Below, one piece after another: positions 41,558 through 52,799 of a stretch of DNA of 64,000 nt. This DNA is from Solen grandis (Eukaryota > Mollusca > Bivalvia > Adapedonta > Solenidae), in NCBI GenBank assembly GCA_021229015.1, contig CM037783.1, positions 23,355,751-23,419,750 on the forward strand. Reading direction: 5' to 3'. Below the pieces are notes generated by a model that did not search any database, was not told where the DNA came from, and was given only the letters and a program-made list of their open reading frames with translations. A program made the translations under genes and the position numbers. Every line of letters begins with the position of its first letter. Within the stretch, counting starts at the first letter, position 1.

Positions 41558-44500
41558 GCGCATGCTTCAAGTATGGCGGTTGTTTGTTTTGAATCAGTAA
41601 GAAAAAAATAAATATTTATGGAAATAAAATACTTCAAATGTGTTAAAATCGGAAATAATTGTGTGTATGAACATTCATCTTTCTGTTTGGGAAAAGGATA
41701 CTAATGGTGAAATCAAAAGGAGCTCGATCTAAACGCAAAAATTCACTTGTTTCCCCACCCACGGTGAATGAATGGGTCAGCCAACCGATCAAAAGGGTTA
41801 ATACGGACACAGCGAACAAAACACAAGGTATGAATCCCTCACCAGTTTTACCGTTAGCTCAAAATCAACAGACTTGTATCAGTCAGCTGGGATCACCTAC
41901 ATTCCAACCATGCCGATGCCGGTGTTTCAAACCCCTGGATCTTCACATATGCAAACCCCGGTAAATGCTTATTATACCCCGTAACAGTCAATAAATAGTA
42001 TGCTAGTTCAAGCACAGTATGTACAACAACAAAACATATCGAGTATGCAGATGACACTTGATACACTTTTGAAAACAGTGAATCAAATAAGCAATAAAGT
42101 AAATAAATTGGACACTTTGGAATCGTTGAGAATCTAACATAAATAAACTCTATGGAGATCAGGGTTTCGAACCTTGAAACCAAAGTAGAGGACTCTTGTA
42201 AAAGAATGAATGACATAGAGGCTAGCAGAACATATGACACACAATGTACTGAGGATTTAACGAAATTAGTCAGCGAAGTTGATGTCAAAATAAACGAATC
42301 CAAGAAAAGCACGGATAAAATCAGCACAGACCTATATATAATCAAGCAGGAAACTATGCGTTTGACGGAAGAATCCCTTGATTTACAGTCACGCTCAATG
42401 CGAGATAACCTTTTATTTTTTAACTTCCCTCAGAGCGATTCGATTGAGGAACGATTGAGAAACATTTCTCAAATCTGTTTAGAAGTAGTGAAGATTCCTT
42501 TATTCATAGGGATTTACCATCGGAGAGTAATATTGATATTGATCAACTAGATAAACCATTTTCTGAGAAAGAAATCATTGAAACAATTTCATCTTTATAT
42601 AGAAATAAAAGTAGTGGTTGTGATGATATTGTGCCTGACTTTTTTATTGATTCTAAAATATTCATAACACCTTTCTTGGTAAGAATATTCAATAAAATTT
42701 TCGAAACAGGTGTATATCCTGAAATGTGGACCAAAGGTATTATAATACCATGTTTTCAAAAAGGTGATAAATCAAACCCTGCTAATTATAGAGGTATTAC
42801 ATTAAGAAATTCAATGGCTAAAATTTTCTCTTTATGTCTTAGAAATAGATTAAATAAATGGTGTGAAGATGAAAATGTTTTTATAGAAAATCAGTTTGGT
42901 TTTAGAGATAACCGTAGTACAATTGACTGCATTTTTATTTTACACACACTAATTCAAAATATATTATCTACAAGTAAGAAACTATATTGTGTTTTCATAG
43001 ACTATAAATCATGCTTCGATACAATATCTATTGATAACTTATGGATAAAGTTGGTACAGTGTGGTATTAGCTGTAAGTTCTTGAACATGTTAAAATCTTT
43101 ATATTCTAAGGTGTCTGCATGTGTTAGATCGTCTCAAAGTAAACTTTCAGATTGCTTTAATATCATGATCGGTTTGAAGCAAGGGGAACACCTCTCCCCG
43201 ATATTATTTCTCCTTTTCGTGAATGACATTAATGAATGTTTAGATTTTGATAATCTCACAGATACAGATCTCCAGCTTCTAACGTCATATTTAATGTTGT
43301 TTGCTGATGATATAGTGTTATTTACCACGGATAAAGTAAGTCTGCAACTACAAATATATAACATATATTTATACTCTCAAAAATGGGGTCTTACAATAAA
43401 TGTGGATAAGACAAAAATATGTATTTTTGAAAAAAGGAAATCTAACTATAATTTTGAATGGTATATAAATCATGAAAAAATTGAAGTAGTTGATAATTTT
43501 TTTTTATCTTGGCATCAAATTTGTTAAGTTCGGAAATCTTAGATTTGCAGTAAGGGCATTGTCGGATCAAGCATCAAGAGCCTTGAATAATTTATGTCTG
43601 TTATTCAAAAAGTATCATGTGATTTAAAGATGAAATTATCATTATTTGACAAGCTAATTACACCCATTTTATTATATGGTTCTGAGGTATGGGGTGTTTA
43701 TAATTATGCTGATGTTGACAGACTACATCTTAAATTTTTGAAACGTATATTAGGGGTACGCAAACAAACTGTTAATAACGCTGTTTATGGGGAACTGTGA
43801 AGGCTACCATTATGTACTATAGCTTTACTAAGATCATTAAGGTACTGGTGAAAAATTTCTACTTCCAAAAACAACCTAATCCATGCAGTATTTAACAGCC
43901 AGTTGAATAATTATTTTCCAAAAAGTGATAGTTGCTGGATGAGTAAAATCAAAAGTACATTAGATAACCTTGGTTTTTCAAATCTTTGGTTAAGTGAAAA
44001 TCTTAATGTCAAATTCTATCCAAAACTTTTTGAGCGTGTTAGAGACCAATGTATTCAATCGTGGAGAACGCAAGTATCTACTTGTAGAAAATTAGAATAG
44101 TATGTTAGATTTAAAAGAGATTTTGAATTTGAACCATATCTATATAACATTAAGAATGATTTGTTGAGAATATCACTTACACGTTTTCGATTAAGTTCCT
44201 ATGATTTAGCTATTGAGTCTGGTAGATTTACCAATACGAATAGGGAAGATAGAATTTGTTTATTATGTAATTTTTTGAAACAGATCTTTTCCAACAGTCC
44301 AATGTCTTATCAATATTATGTCAAGTAAGTCTAGAAAAAAGTGTCTAAATCTTGCAAAATATGTTAAAAAAGCAATGGATTTGAGAGTATCTCTCTTAAA
44401 ATAATTATTTTTCAGATTAACAGTATATTTTATGAGTATACTGTTTTGCAATACATTTTTTCTATTATGTATTGTCTGTATGGTGTTATGCGCAAACATT

Positions 44501-44570
44501 GCATTATGTATGAGTTTGGGTGAATGGCATTGTTATTTGCCGATATGCCAAATAAATTGAGTTTGAGTTT
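41558..44570 (+). pseudogene. Non-LTR retrotransposon with ORF1 remnant and RT, endonuclease deleted
   Basis: An ORF1-like part (41704-42500, one frameshift near 41960-42150) starts MVKSKGARSKRKNS, contains a coiled-coil (MEIRVSNLETKVEDS onward) and ends with SMRDNLLFFNFP, resembling L1-type ORF1 proteins. At about 42500 it jumps directly into a reverse transcriptase frame beginning FSEKEIIETISSLYRNKSSG. The RT (to 43527) has KGDKSNPANYRGITL, FVENQFGF-like FIENQFGF, CVFIDYKSCFD, GLKQGEHLSP, LFADDIVLF and WGLTINVDKTKI. After a frameshift come ITPILLYGSEVWG and a C-terminal tail. The endonuclease is missing, so the copy is internally deleted. The 3' end is AATAAATTGAG followed by (TTTGAG)n. GAGTGT at 41552-41557 and 44571-44576 is the target duplication. 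Confidence 0.85.
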
Positions 44571-44930
44571 GAGTGTTCACAAGGTTTTTCTTAGAATTTC
44601 TAAGATTTGACCTAGTTACCTAGTTTTTGATCCAACATAACCCAATTTCAAACTTATCCGACATACAAAAAAAATTTCATGAAGATTGAGCAAAAATGTT
44701 AGAGTGTTCACAAGGTTTTTAATTTTTGATCCCACATGGTCCAATTTCGAAATTCAACCGAGATATCATGTAGACAAACATCATGAACAAGTTTCATGAA
44801 GATTGGGCCGGAACTGAGGCCTCTAGAGTGTTCACAAGCAATTGTCGACGACGGACGACGCACGACGGACAAAAAGCGGTCACAAAAGCTCACCCTGAGC
44901 ACAAGTGCTCAGGTGAGCTAAAAAAAATAC
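44571..44930. mobile_element. Helitron-like array element, right part and terminus
   Basis: It continues the array broken at 41557: 'gtgttcacaaggtttttc' runs on from 'cctctagag'. It ends with a GACGACGGACGACGCACGAC microsatellite, then AGCGGTCACAAAAGCTCACC and the hairpin GAGCACAAGTGCTC, CAGGTGAGCT. The microsatellite-then-hairpin order matches the pearl/Helitron-like layout. Confidence 0.65.
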
Positions 44931-44934
44931 ACAT

Positions 44935-45310
44935 AATATATAGTATTTAATTTTATTAATTTTTAGTTCTGGTGGCCATCTTGGTAGGCAGACCTAAACG
45001 ATTTTAGCTTTTTTTTATTGCTCAATATCACCTTAGGATCATTCCTGTAAAGTTTCATCAAAATCTGCTCTGCGGTTAAGGAGAAAATGTCGTTTAAAGA
45101 TTTTTCTATTTTTACCTCTGGCGGCCATTTTGGTTGGCGGACTGGAACAATTTTAGTTTTTTTTTTGCTCAGTACCACATATGGATCATTCCTGTAAAAT
45201 TTCATCAAAATCTGCTCAGCGGTTTAGGAGGAGATGTCGTTTAAAGCAAAACGACGGACGCCGGAAACCGGACAAAGACGGATCACAATACTTCACCTGC
45301 TCAGCTGCGC
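44935..45310. repeat. Second short array element, ~150-bp units
   Basis: Two units share GGTGGCCATCTTGGTAGGCA / GGCGGCCATTTTGGTTGGCG, GGATCATTCCTGTAAA and AAATCTGCTC, GAGATGTCGTTTAAAG. They end in ACGACGGACGCCGG and a CACCTGCTCAGCTGCGCTAA terminus. It abuts the previous element, so the two lie end to end. Confidence 0.55.
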
Positions 45311-45424
45311 TAAAAAAAACATTGTTTCAAACAGGGGAAATGACTTGAATATTTCTTTATTAATTAGTCAAACACAGTTATCGCTCTTCACATGCAACTA
45401 GTCCATATCACGTATACGTTGACA

Positions 45425-45545
45425 TGCGCACTGTACCCGACTGTAGATCTCAAGATTGTGGATTCGAACCCCGTGCAAGGATCATGGCCGTTCAAGGCGC
45501 AACGTACTGGTCCAACCCAGAAACCGTCAAAATCATTAGTATAAG
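45425..45545 (+). mobile_element. tRNA-derived SINE, family C, truncated
   Basis: A B box GGATTCGAACCCC is followed by ATCATGGCCGTTCAAGGCGC and 'gtactggtccaacccag'. A relative occurs at 48495-48625. Confidence 0.45.
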
Positions 45546-45940
45546 TTTTAACATCTTATTTATATAAACTAGTACGACAATTAGTTTTAGTATATGTCAT
45601 ATCAAATAAAAGTCATGCTTCAATTATATCAGTTAATTTATGTAACAAAAGTTACATTGTGCCCGCAAAATAAATCGCTGCGCTAAAGACGGAGAGCGTG
45701 ACGTCACTGCGATATTGTAAAAGGACAATTGTTCTACACACAAAAAACTCAATTCATTTTACGAAAATGATTCACAATATATAATTAAATGCATTTATGA
45801 AGTTTTCATAATGAAATGAGTCAAAGTTCAAATATTATTACATAATGATTGGTCCAAAAAGAATGGAATTTTACAAGCAGTTGCAATGTAATAACCCTGT
45901 TTTGAAGAGTAGTATCACAAGTAGTTGTTGTATTGGAGTT

Positions 45941-46175
45941 TACCGTCGCTGCGATAGTATTTCAATCATATAGCGACGTCCAGCTAATTACAGGTGGAGG
46001 AAGACCCTGAGTACACAGAGGTACCCGGGTAGAACCACCGACCTACCGCATGCCAGCTGGAAGGCTTCCTCACATGAAAAGTCCGAAGTCCCTACTGGGA
46101 TTCGAACCCACAGCGGTGAGGGGCTGAGAGATTTGTAGTCCACGACTGTAACCGCTCGGCCACGGCGGCCCCTTG
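45941..46175 (-). mobile_element. tRNA-derived SINE, family A, full length
   Basis: On the minus strand it starts GGGGCCGCCGTGGCCGAGCG with a good A box (TGGCCGAGCGGTTA) and a B box GGTTCGAATCCC, in a Ser/Leu-type head. The body (GAAGCCTTCCAGCTGGCATG, GTAGGTCGGTGGTTCTACCC) follows, then the conserved tail TAATTAGCTGGACGTCGCTA, TGATTGAAATACTATCGCAG. It is the best preserved family A copy here. I did not verify its relation to named molluscan SINE families. Confidence 0.85.
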
Positions 46176-46302
46176 TATCACAAGTAATAAATGTCTGAAA
46201 TTAACCAGTGTGATATTTTCATGTTCTGCGATATACAGAAATATTAATTTGGAAAAACAAATACAGCGCTTCTGCCAAAATGAATGAGTGAATATTAAAG
46301 TA

Positions 46303-46303
<1 letters not shown>

Positions 46304-46337
<34 letters not shown>
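46304..46337. repeat. A34 homopolymer
   Basis: 34 consecutive A. Its length may be unreliable in the assembly. Confidence 0.9.
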
Positions 46338-46339
<2 letters not shown>

Positions 46340-46724
46340 AACACACATAATGATAGACGGATTACCTAAATTATGAAAAAATAAAAAAATCATTATGAAA
46401 GTTAAAAATGCAAAGCTACACGTAAAATATACCGCTGTAGCGCTCGAACACATAACCAGCAAATAATGAGTCAACCGCACTTCTCTATCTATATCCTCCG
46501 TTATATGCAATCTCATTAAAATAATATATCCTAATTTGCGCTCCACTCTATACGCGAAAAGGATCTGACAACATCGCAACCTTTTAAGTAATTTATAGGC
46601 AAAAACAAGTGCTCGATTTTAAACCAATCAAATAGCGTGTTTCAAAGCTTTTAATTTAAGTTCTTAATGAAGATAATTAAGGTGTTACCAAATTCTCCCA
46701 AAAAGAAAGTCCATAGACAAAACT

Positions 46725-46885
46725 TCTGTCACTCGAAGGATATAACTCGCAACTACCCTTATATGCTGAGCACCAAGTAAGGGAGGTACAACAGACTTTG
46801 GTATGTCGCGGCCGGTGATCAAACCCACGACCTCCTGCTCCCCGAGGCGGACGCTCTAACCACTAGGCCACCGGGGACGGTCATC
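46725..46885 (-). mobile_element. tRNA-derived SINE, family B
   Basis: On the minus strand, CCCCGGTGGCCTAGTGGTTA then GAGCGTCCGCCTCGGGGAGC gives a well-kept tRNA head with A box TGGCCTAGTGG and B-box relic GGTTTGATCACC. It is followed by GCGACATACCAAAGTCTG and the body to 'atatccttcgagtgac'. Confidence 0.75.
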
Positions 46886-47962
46886 TACATTGAATACAGA
46901 GGAATAAATATTGTTTTTAACATAGTTTAAAAGACGCAATTACATTAAAGCAATGTGGGAAGGATATGTTACGAACATGTTTATAACTGATCAAATGATG
47001 GATTTCTGTTCGGAAAAGTGGAAGACACTGTCATTAATAAATTATAAAATTGACAATTAGGAAGAATATGATTTCTCTTTACATAACTTGAGCCATAACC
47101 CGGTTAAAAGTATTACGAAGGCGAAGTAAACAGTAAGCGAATGTTCTGACTACTCAGACACAGGTAGTGGTTTTGAACGAAGATCTGAATATATTCAAAT
47201 GTTCATGAATTAGTATATAAATGATGAGAAAAAAAAATGCTAAGAAAAATACAAAAAAAGCAAGAAAAATGTAATGAATGAAATGAGACTCGAAGCCGTG
47301 CCTCCGTGCTTGCACTTATGAAAAAAAAACACCTTTTTCCGGTATGCTATTGTGATTCCTATTTTTTTTTTAATGGGAACATACTATGCCATTTGAATTT
47401 TACTTGCCAAGGATATACCAAACGATTCTGTTGGAGCCGATTTGATTGGATTATACAAAGGTTAATCTGAGACGACCTTCTATACGATGTTGTCAGATCC
47501 AGTTAGCGATACTGCATCTGAATTGACTGCGTTATATAGAATGTAACTGATGTTCATACTTTTGAAGAAATGTGTGCGATTAACCTCCCTTTAAATGTCT
47601 CTTTCACTTGAAACTCATCAACTCGGTTGTTCATCTACAAATAAACGCATGTTCGAAATTTATAAAAAAAAAAAAAAATAGACTAAGATAAGTGGGACTA
47701 TATTCATAATAGCGGAACATTTGTTATGTCTGTGAATCCTAGAATAAAATATCATAAAGTTTTATATCGTGCTTTTGGTGAAAAGATTGGCAAATACACA
47801 GAATAGAAATGTTTCACTCATTGCTTTGCAACTCGTAAAGATATTATTTTCAATGATAACGAGTGAATAAAGTTATGATTTTATAAGAAAATTGAACAAA
47901 TACCGTGAACTGACCAGACCATGATCAAGTGTACTATACGATAAATCCTTATTATCATTATC
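46886..47962. other. Intergenic, nothing recognised
   Basis: AT-rich with scattered A/T homopolymers, no gene seen. Confidence 0.55.
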
Positions 47963-48117
47963 CTGACCCCGTGTTCTCGAAAATAAAAATGGTACTTAAG
48001 TATGATTTTCATACTCATACTTAACTACACCTATTGGTTTCAATAAGGATTTAAGTATGATACTCATATTTGAGCCTGAGATTGTACTTAAGTATTTTCG
48101 AGAACACGGGGCCAGTA
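47963..48117. mobile_element. Short palindromic MITE, GTGTTCTCGAAAATA family
   Basis: The ends CCCCGTGTTCTCGAAAATA and TATTTTCGAGAACACGGGG are exact inverted repeats; inner sequences (GTACTTAAGTATGATTTTCA) are largely palindromic. It is about 150 bp. A decayed copy is at 30700-30815. Confidence 0.7.
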
Positions 48118-48494
48118 GTTATCATAAATACAGATTTGTGAGATAGACATCAACATATCGAAAGGCAAAAACGTGGAGAAATCGGGGGTGTTATTTACGT
48201 AAAACATATATCAAATCTAGCTAAATAGATAAATAAACACGGTAAATGATCAACCATTAATAAGACGACTTATAAATAGACATCAACATACTGTATTGAA
48301 AATTTGTGTTTATTAGGACAACAAATACACATCGTCGAATACCCCCGGCTGACTTATTCCGTTTCACTACATGATTTATCGATCGGCCGTGTGTATTCGA
48401 CGATGACCAATACACAGTTCATCTAGTACTAGGTTATTTAGCTAGATTATTAGACAGATAATAAGTACTTCTATACTGTTAATTTCTTTAATGC

Positions 48495-48625
48495 GCCGTG
48501 GTTCAGATTTAACATACATGAATGCAGAACCGAATGATGCGGGTTCGTTCCCTGCTGGGGAATGGCTTCTTATGGCCTCACATGGCGCAAAGTATTGGTC
48601 AACCTCAGGAACAGACAAGAGGGAT
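48495..48625 (+). mobile_element. tRNA-derived SINE, family C, degenerate
   Basis: GCCGTGGTTCAGATTTAACA with a B-box relic GGGTTCGTTCCC, then GGCCTCACATGGCGCAAAGT and 'attggtcaacctcagg', as at 45425-45545. Confidence 0.45.
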
Positions 48626-48669
48626 AAAAATTTGTTATAAGATGAATAAGTTAAAATTTAAAGTTTATT

Positions 48670-50162
48670 TACACTCAGTTCCAAAAGAAAGTATTAACTT
48701 TTTAATCTTAAATAATTATTATTTAGCAAACCTATCAATCTTAATTTTCGCACACTATATCTCGTGTGGATTTGTTATCGATTATCCTAAAATCTACAAC
48801 GTTGAATTGAGAGATTTTGAGCTAGACACGAAAATGGAACCGATATGTTTGCTAGATATTGAAATATTTAAATTAACAAGAGCTGTCCGAAAGACAGCAT
48901 GCTCGACTATTCGGGTATTTGATAGTGACGCAATACCATTGTATTAAAGCGGTATTAAAATAATTTATGTGACTCAATTTAGCAGCATGTTCTCTTTAAT
49001 TCTCAGTAAAACTCAGGTCATAATTCAAAAAAAAAAAAAATTCAAGGAAAAGTTCATCTTTGATATGTTGGTTGTCTTGTTAAATTAAATATTATTTAAA
49101 TTAATATATAATAGTTATTGTATTAAATAAAAAAAGTTAATGCAATTTTTTAATTTTCTATAAGTATTTAATAATAATTATAAACTTAATTAATTAAATT
49201 TAATTAATTAAATTTATTAAAATTTTGGTTCTGCAGGTTTGGTTCATGTCTGGGATGACTTTTGTGAAGTTTAAATCCAATACACCAAGGGGTTACTGAG
49301 TAATGACATTAATTTAGTTGCAAAAAACTTTAACCAAAAATGTTAACGCAAATTACTAAGTCGAAAAAGGCCCATAATTTAAATAAATTCTAGCAAGAGT
49401 TGTTCATCTTGGTTCTGCAGGTCCATTTCATGTTGAGGAAGACTTGTGTGAAGTTTAAATCCAATACACCAAGTGCTTACTGAGTAATGATATTAACTTA
49501 GTTGCAGAAAAACTTTAACCAAAAATGTTAACGCAAATTTCTAAGTCGAAAAAGGCCCATAATTTGAGTAAAATTCTAGCAAGTGTTGTCCATCTTGGTT
49601 CTGCAGGTCCATTTCATGCTTAGGAAGACTTGTGTGAAGTTTAAATCCAATACACCAAGTGCTTACTGAGTAATAATATTAACTTAGTTGCAGAAAAACT
49701 TTAACCAAAAATGTTAACGCAAATTTCTAAGTCGAAAAAGGTCCATAATTTGAGTAAAATTCTAGCAAGAGTTGTCCATCTTGTTCTGCAGGTTGGTTTC
49801 ATGCTTAGGAAGACTTGTTAAGTTTAAATCCAATACACCAAGTGCTTACTAGTAATAATATTAACTTAGTTGCAGAAAAACTTTAACCAAAAATGTTAAC
49901 GCAAATTTCTAAGTTGAAAAAGGCCCATAATTTGAGTAAAATTCAATCAAGAGTTGTCCCTCTTGGTTCTCTAGGTTTGTTTTGTGCCTAGAAAGACTTG
50001 TGTGAAGATTGATTGCAATACACCTACTGGTTTCTTAGATATGTCTGCCAACGCCGACGCCGACGCTGACGCCTACGCCGACGCCGGGGCGAGTAGAATA
50101 GCTCTCATATTCTCTGAATAGTCGAGCTAAAAAGTACACACTTTCTTTTGGAACTGAGTGTA
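48670..50162. mobile_element. TIR element with a nested Helitron-like array
   Basis: The ends TACACTCAGTTCCAAAAGAA and its exact inverse (about 25 bp) at 50136-50162 begin and end in TA, suggesting Tc1/mariner-type target choice. Between the left end and 48875 there is about 200 bp of transposon interior, including the palindromic CACACTATATCTCGTGTG. Then the array element (48875-50130) fills almost all the rest, up to a few bases from the right terminal repeat. Confidence 0.65.
48875..50130. mobile_element. Helitron-like element with ~184-bp tandem units
   Basis: The left end AACAAGAGCTGTCC forms a hairpin and leads to GCTCGACTATTC. The right end TAGCTCTCATATTCTCTGAA, TAGTCGAGCTA carries the inverse of that motif. 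Inside, about four to five units are marked by CTAAGTCGAAAAAGGCCCAT at 49357, 49541, 49727 and 49909. The array ends in a (GACGCC)n-like hexanucleotide microsatellite (about 50048-50090). It has the same ends as 7536-8824 but diverged units. Confidence 0.72.
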
Positions 50163-50964
50163 CTTCTTATATACATGTACACGGTGTTTCACATTGCTAT
50201 ATTAATCTAAATGTTGCAAATCAAAAATGTCTTTAAACGTAAGCAAATGATATTGTAAAATTTGAACCTATACAGTCCATAGTGACATAATATGTAAGTT
50301 ATTTTTGTACCTCCGAGTTCTATCTCGACTCGTTTCCTTCAGTAAGTTATGAAAATGAGACGATACTCAGCCAAAAAATTTCAACACCATTTAAGCCTTA
50401 TAAACAGAATCAAAGATTTAAAGAAAGACAGAGAAAAAAACAAATAAACCCACTTGTTTGTCAAACAATACCTGCTATTATCAGTCGATCAGCAGCATCT
50501 AAAATAATGGGTTAACTTTTATGTGTGCTGTTTACGTGATGAAATACAGGCAGGTAAAGTGAATTTTCATGTTCTGGAAGCAACAAAACTCAGTGAATGA
50601 AACACATTATAGAACTGGCAACAAACATAAAGGAAGCAAGTTGAATTTTTGTGAAATAATTTAGTGAAACATGACATGCGATTTATGATAAAATAACAGA
50701 GCAAGGTGAAGTGTCAATGTACTATTTACATGTATGACGCATGTTGCTTAGGCGTAAGTTACTTGTTTCCACAAACCCGACCGACCCTATGTTTTTTTAA
50801 ACTTTATCCGAGTTTTTGGGTTAAAAAATTTTGGGGAAAAAAAAAACCTTTTTTTGGAAAAAAACTAATAGCAAACTTTGCACGCTATGGATTCGAGTAC
50901 AATATCTTTGTTATTGCATTTTATCGTCGCTGCGACAGTATTTCAGTCAGATATCAAACTATTG
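50163..50964. other. Intergenic, nothing recognised
   Basis: No gene. It contains the low-complexity stretch 50800-50870 of T, G and A runs. Confidence 0.55.
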
Positions 50965-51200
50965 AGGGGGCCTCCGTGGATGAGAGGGTAAAGTCGCTGA
51001 CTTTAACACTCACTCAGCCCCTCACCGCGTGGGTTCGAATCCCGGCAGGGTCATTCAGATATTCATGTGAGGAAGCCTTCCAGCTGGCTTGCGGTAGGTT
51101 GGTGGTTCTACCCGGATGCCTCTGTGCATTCGAGGTCTTCCTCCACCAGTAATTAGCTGGACGTCGCTATATGACTGAAATACTGTTGAAGCGACAGTAA
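50965..51200 (+). mobile_element. tRNA-derived SINE, family A
   Basis: The head GGGGGCCTCCGTGGATGAGA carries a weak A box. The B box is GGTTCGAATCCC. The body GAAGCCTTCCAGCTGGCTTG and tail TAATTAGCTGGACGTCGCTA, TGACTGAAATACTGTTG follow. Confidence 0.82.
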
Positions 51201-51355
51201 ACTCAAATAGTCAAGTCAAACTATAAAGCGGTGGAGGGAGACCCCGAGTGCACATAGCCACACTGGTAGAACCAACGACTTACTCACTAGAAGCCAGCTT
51301 GAAGGCTTGAAGGCTTAATTACATGGAAAATTCAAGTGACCCGGCAGGGGTACGC
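51201..51355 (-). mobile_element. SINE family A fragment, inverted next to the previous copy
   Basis: The minus strand reads the family body backwards (complement of 'ggagggagaccccgagtgcaca', 'ccagcttgaaggctt', 'gacccggcagggg'). Together with 50965-51200 it forms an inverted SINE pair. The tRNA head is missing. Confidence 0.6.
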
Positions 51356-52378
51356 AAGGTATAAAACAAAGTCCAAAAAATGAATCCTTCATATATTGAT
51401 TAATCTATTATAAGTTAATATCTATTTGAGGGTATGTACCAATGTTATTCATCTCTTAATACATTTATTTTTATTTCAATGTTTGGAAAATAAGGTCATT
51501 ACAATTGATATTGCTATTAGCTTTTATCTTCTATTCGTTTGAGCGCAAAGAGAGAGTGGTGGCACTTTCATATAAAATGTGTGAGTAATGAAAAACACAA
51601 TATTGATTGAATATTATGACAACATTCCTGTCAGAATAAGTAACAACGTTTTCACATACATGTAATTATTCTTTTCTTCTAATATTTACTTTTAGATAAG
51701 TAGGGTGAAGGTAAATAACAACAACAACAACAAAACAAAAAAAATGGTTTCATCGGGAAAATCTATGAATTAATTCGCTACTAAAGTAGCATGTCTCCCA
51801 ACATTTCTAAGCGTATTCCTCTAACCATGTAACTGTAACAACAGATGCTTAGCATTTTAATTTCTAGAGTGTCAACCATTGAATAATACTCGTGAGTGTC
51901 GATAAACAATACAATGCCGTATTCCTGTTCTAAATCGATTCTTCTGATTTCAAGAATTGTTTGGGCTGGTTGGTTTCCAACTAATCAAGCTTGACTAGTA
52001 ACATATGTTAAAACAACAACAAAGAACAGCAAGTCAATCTTGTTTATGTTTTAGATAAAAAAAGGATTGTTTTGTAGAACGAATCATTAACTTTGCTAGG
52101 AATTTTGATTAGAAGAATTACCAGCCAAACAAACTTCTGGAGAGAAGAAGAAAAAGGAGACCTTAATATTACTAAATTGAGAAAACATTCAGTGTGGAGA
52201 TTTTTGAAGTTTTCAAAATTCCAGGTTCATCTATAAATTGTAATTACAATATGTTTATGACTATTAACACCAATAATAACTGTTCTCAGGACAACAAAAT
52301 GCTTTCGAAAATCACTATGCACCCGTCTGAGCAGGTCAGATGTCAAATAAATGATGCCAGTTGAGTGGAGTATGCATC
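51356..52378. other. Intergenic, nothing recognised
   Basis: AT-rich, with a short (AAC)n run at 51717-51735. Confidence 0.55.
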
Positions 52379-52428
52379 TGTAGCAGAGTACAGGTGTTTA
52401 GTGATAAATCAATAGGCAAAAAACATGT

Positions 52429-52501
52429 GGCTTGGTAACTTAGTTGATAGATTGCAGGAACGGTATTCCTGGGGTTCTGGCTTCGAGTCCCAGTCGGGCC
52501 A
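52429..52501 (+). other. tRNA-like segment, left terminal repeat (well-folded)
   Basis: The acceptor GGCTTGG pairs with TCGGGCC allowing G-U. The D-arm region ACTTAGTTGATAGAT keeps an A-box-like pattern. The anticodon arm CAGGA-ACGGTAT-TCCTG has a perfect 5-bp stem and 7-base loop. The T arm has TTCGAGTCC. The length is 73 with A at the discriminator. The loop position that is normally U33 is C, and the D arm is decayed, so it is tRNA-derived rather than a clear functional gene. Confidence 0.6.
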
Positions 52502-52690
52502 TTTTTTTTTTTTTTTTTCTTTGTTTGTTTGTATAACCTACTGTTTGATATGGCTACTGGTTCAATACCTCAATAACGTTTTCACGATGTTCTTTGTCTC
52601 TACGAATTCGGGTCGAATTCTAAATTTGGAGGGGGTATATGTAGCAGTGTACAGGTATTTGGTAATAAATCAATGGGTAAAAGGACATGT

Positions 52691-52763
52691 AGCTAAATAG
52701 CCCAGTTGAAAGAGTGCAGGAACGGTTTTCCTGAGGTCCTGGGTTCGAGTCCCGGTCAAGCCA
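52691..52763 (+). other. tRNA-like segment, right terminal repeat
   Basis: It has a clear A box TAGCCCAGTTGAAAGAG, the anticodon arm CAGGA-ACGGTTT-TCCTG, a perfect B box GGTTCGAGTCC and the 3' end GTCAAGCCA. The 5' acceptor strand is altered. It is aligned base for base with the left copy. Confidence 0.6.
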
Positions 52764-52799
52764 TTGATTTTTCACTACCTGTTACACATGTCAAATGTA

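Larger units (their letters stand above)
52379..52786 (+). mobile_element. Second TRIM-like element with a tRNA-like sequence in its terminal repeats
   Basis: Direct repeats lie at about 52379-52550 and 52640-52786. Both start TGTAGCAG-GTACAGGT and contain ATAAATCAAT-GG. The right one ends CTACCTGTTACA; the left one is inflated by an 18-T run. TGGCTACTGGTTCAA starts at the inner edge of the left repeat like a primer-binding site. The purine tract GGAGGGGGTATA sits directly before the right repeat. The internal region is only about 90 bp. A 73-nt tRNA-like segment lies in each repeat. No exact target duplication is evident (CATC left, CATG right), so the copy is older or less certain than the one at 19435. 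Confidence 0.55.

Noticed and set aside
46100..46172. Apparent tRNA-Ser/Leu gene (minus strand)
   Set aside because: Continuous with the family A SINE body and tail found in several other copies.
46092..46579. Poly-Phe open frames
   Set aside because: Produced by the A34 homopolymer read on the minus strand.
46808..46880. Apparent tRNA gene (minus strand)
   Set aside because: The A box and B-box relic continue directly into the family B SINE body, so it is a SINE head, not a tRNA gene.
48522..48947. 141-codon plus-strand frame
   Set aside because: It runs through a SINE relic, a transposon terminal repeat and the start of a Helitron-like element, so it is open by chance.
50706..51152. 148-codon plus-strand frame
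   Set aside because: Its second half is family A SINE and its first half low-complexity; no known domain.
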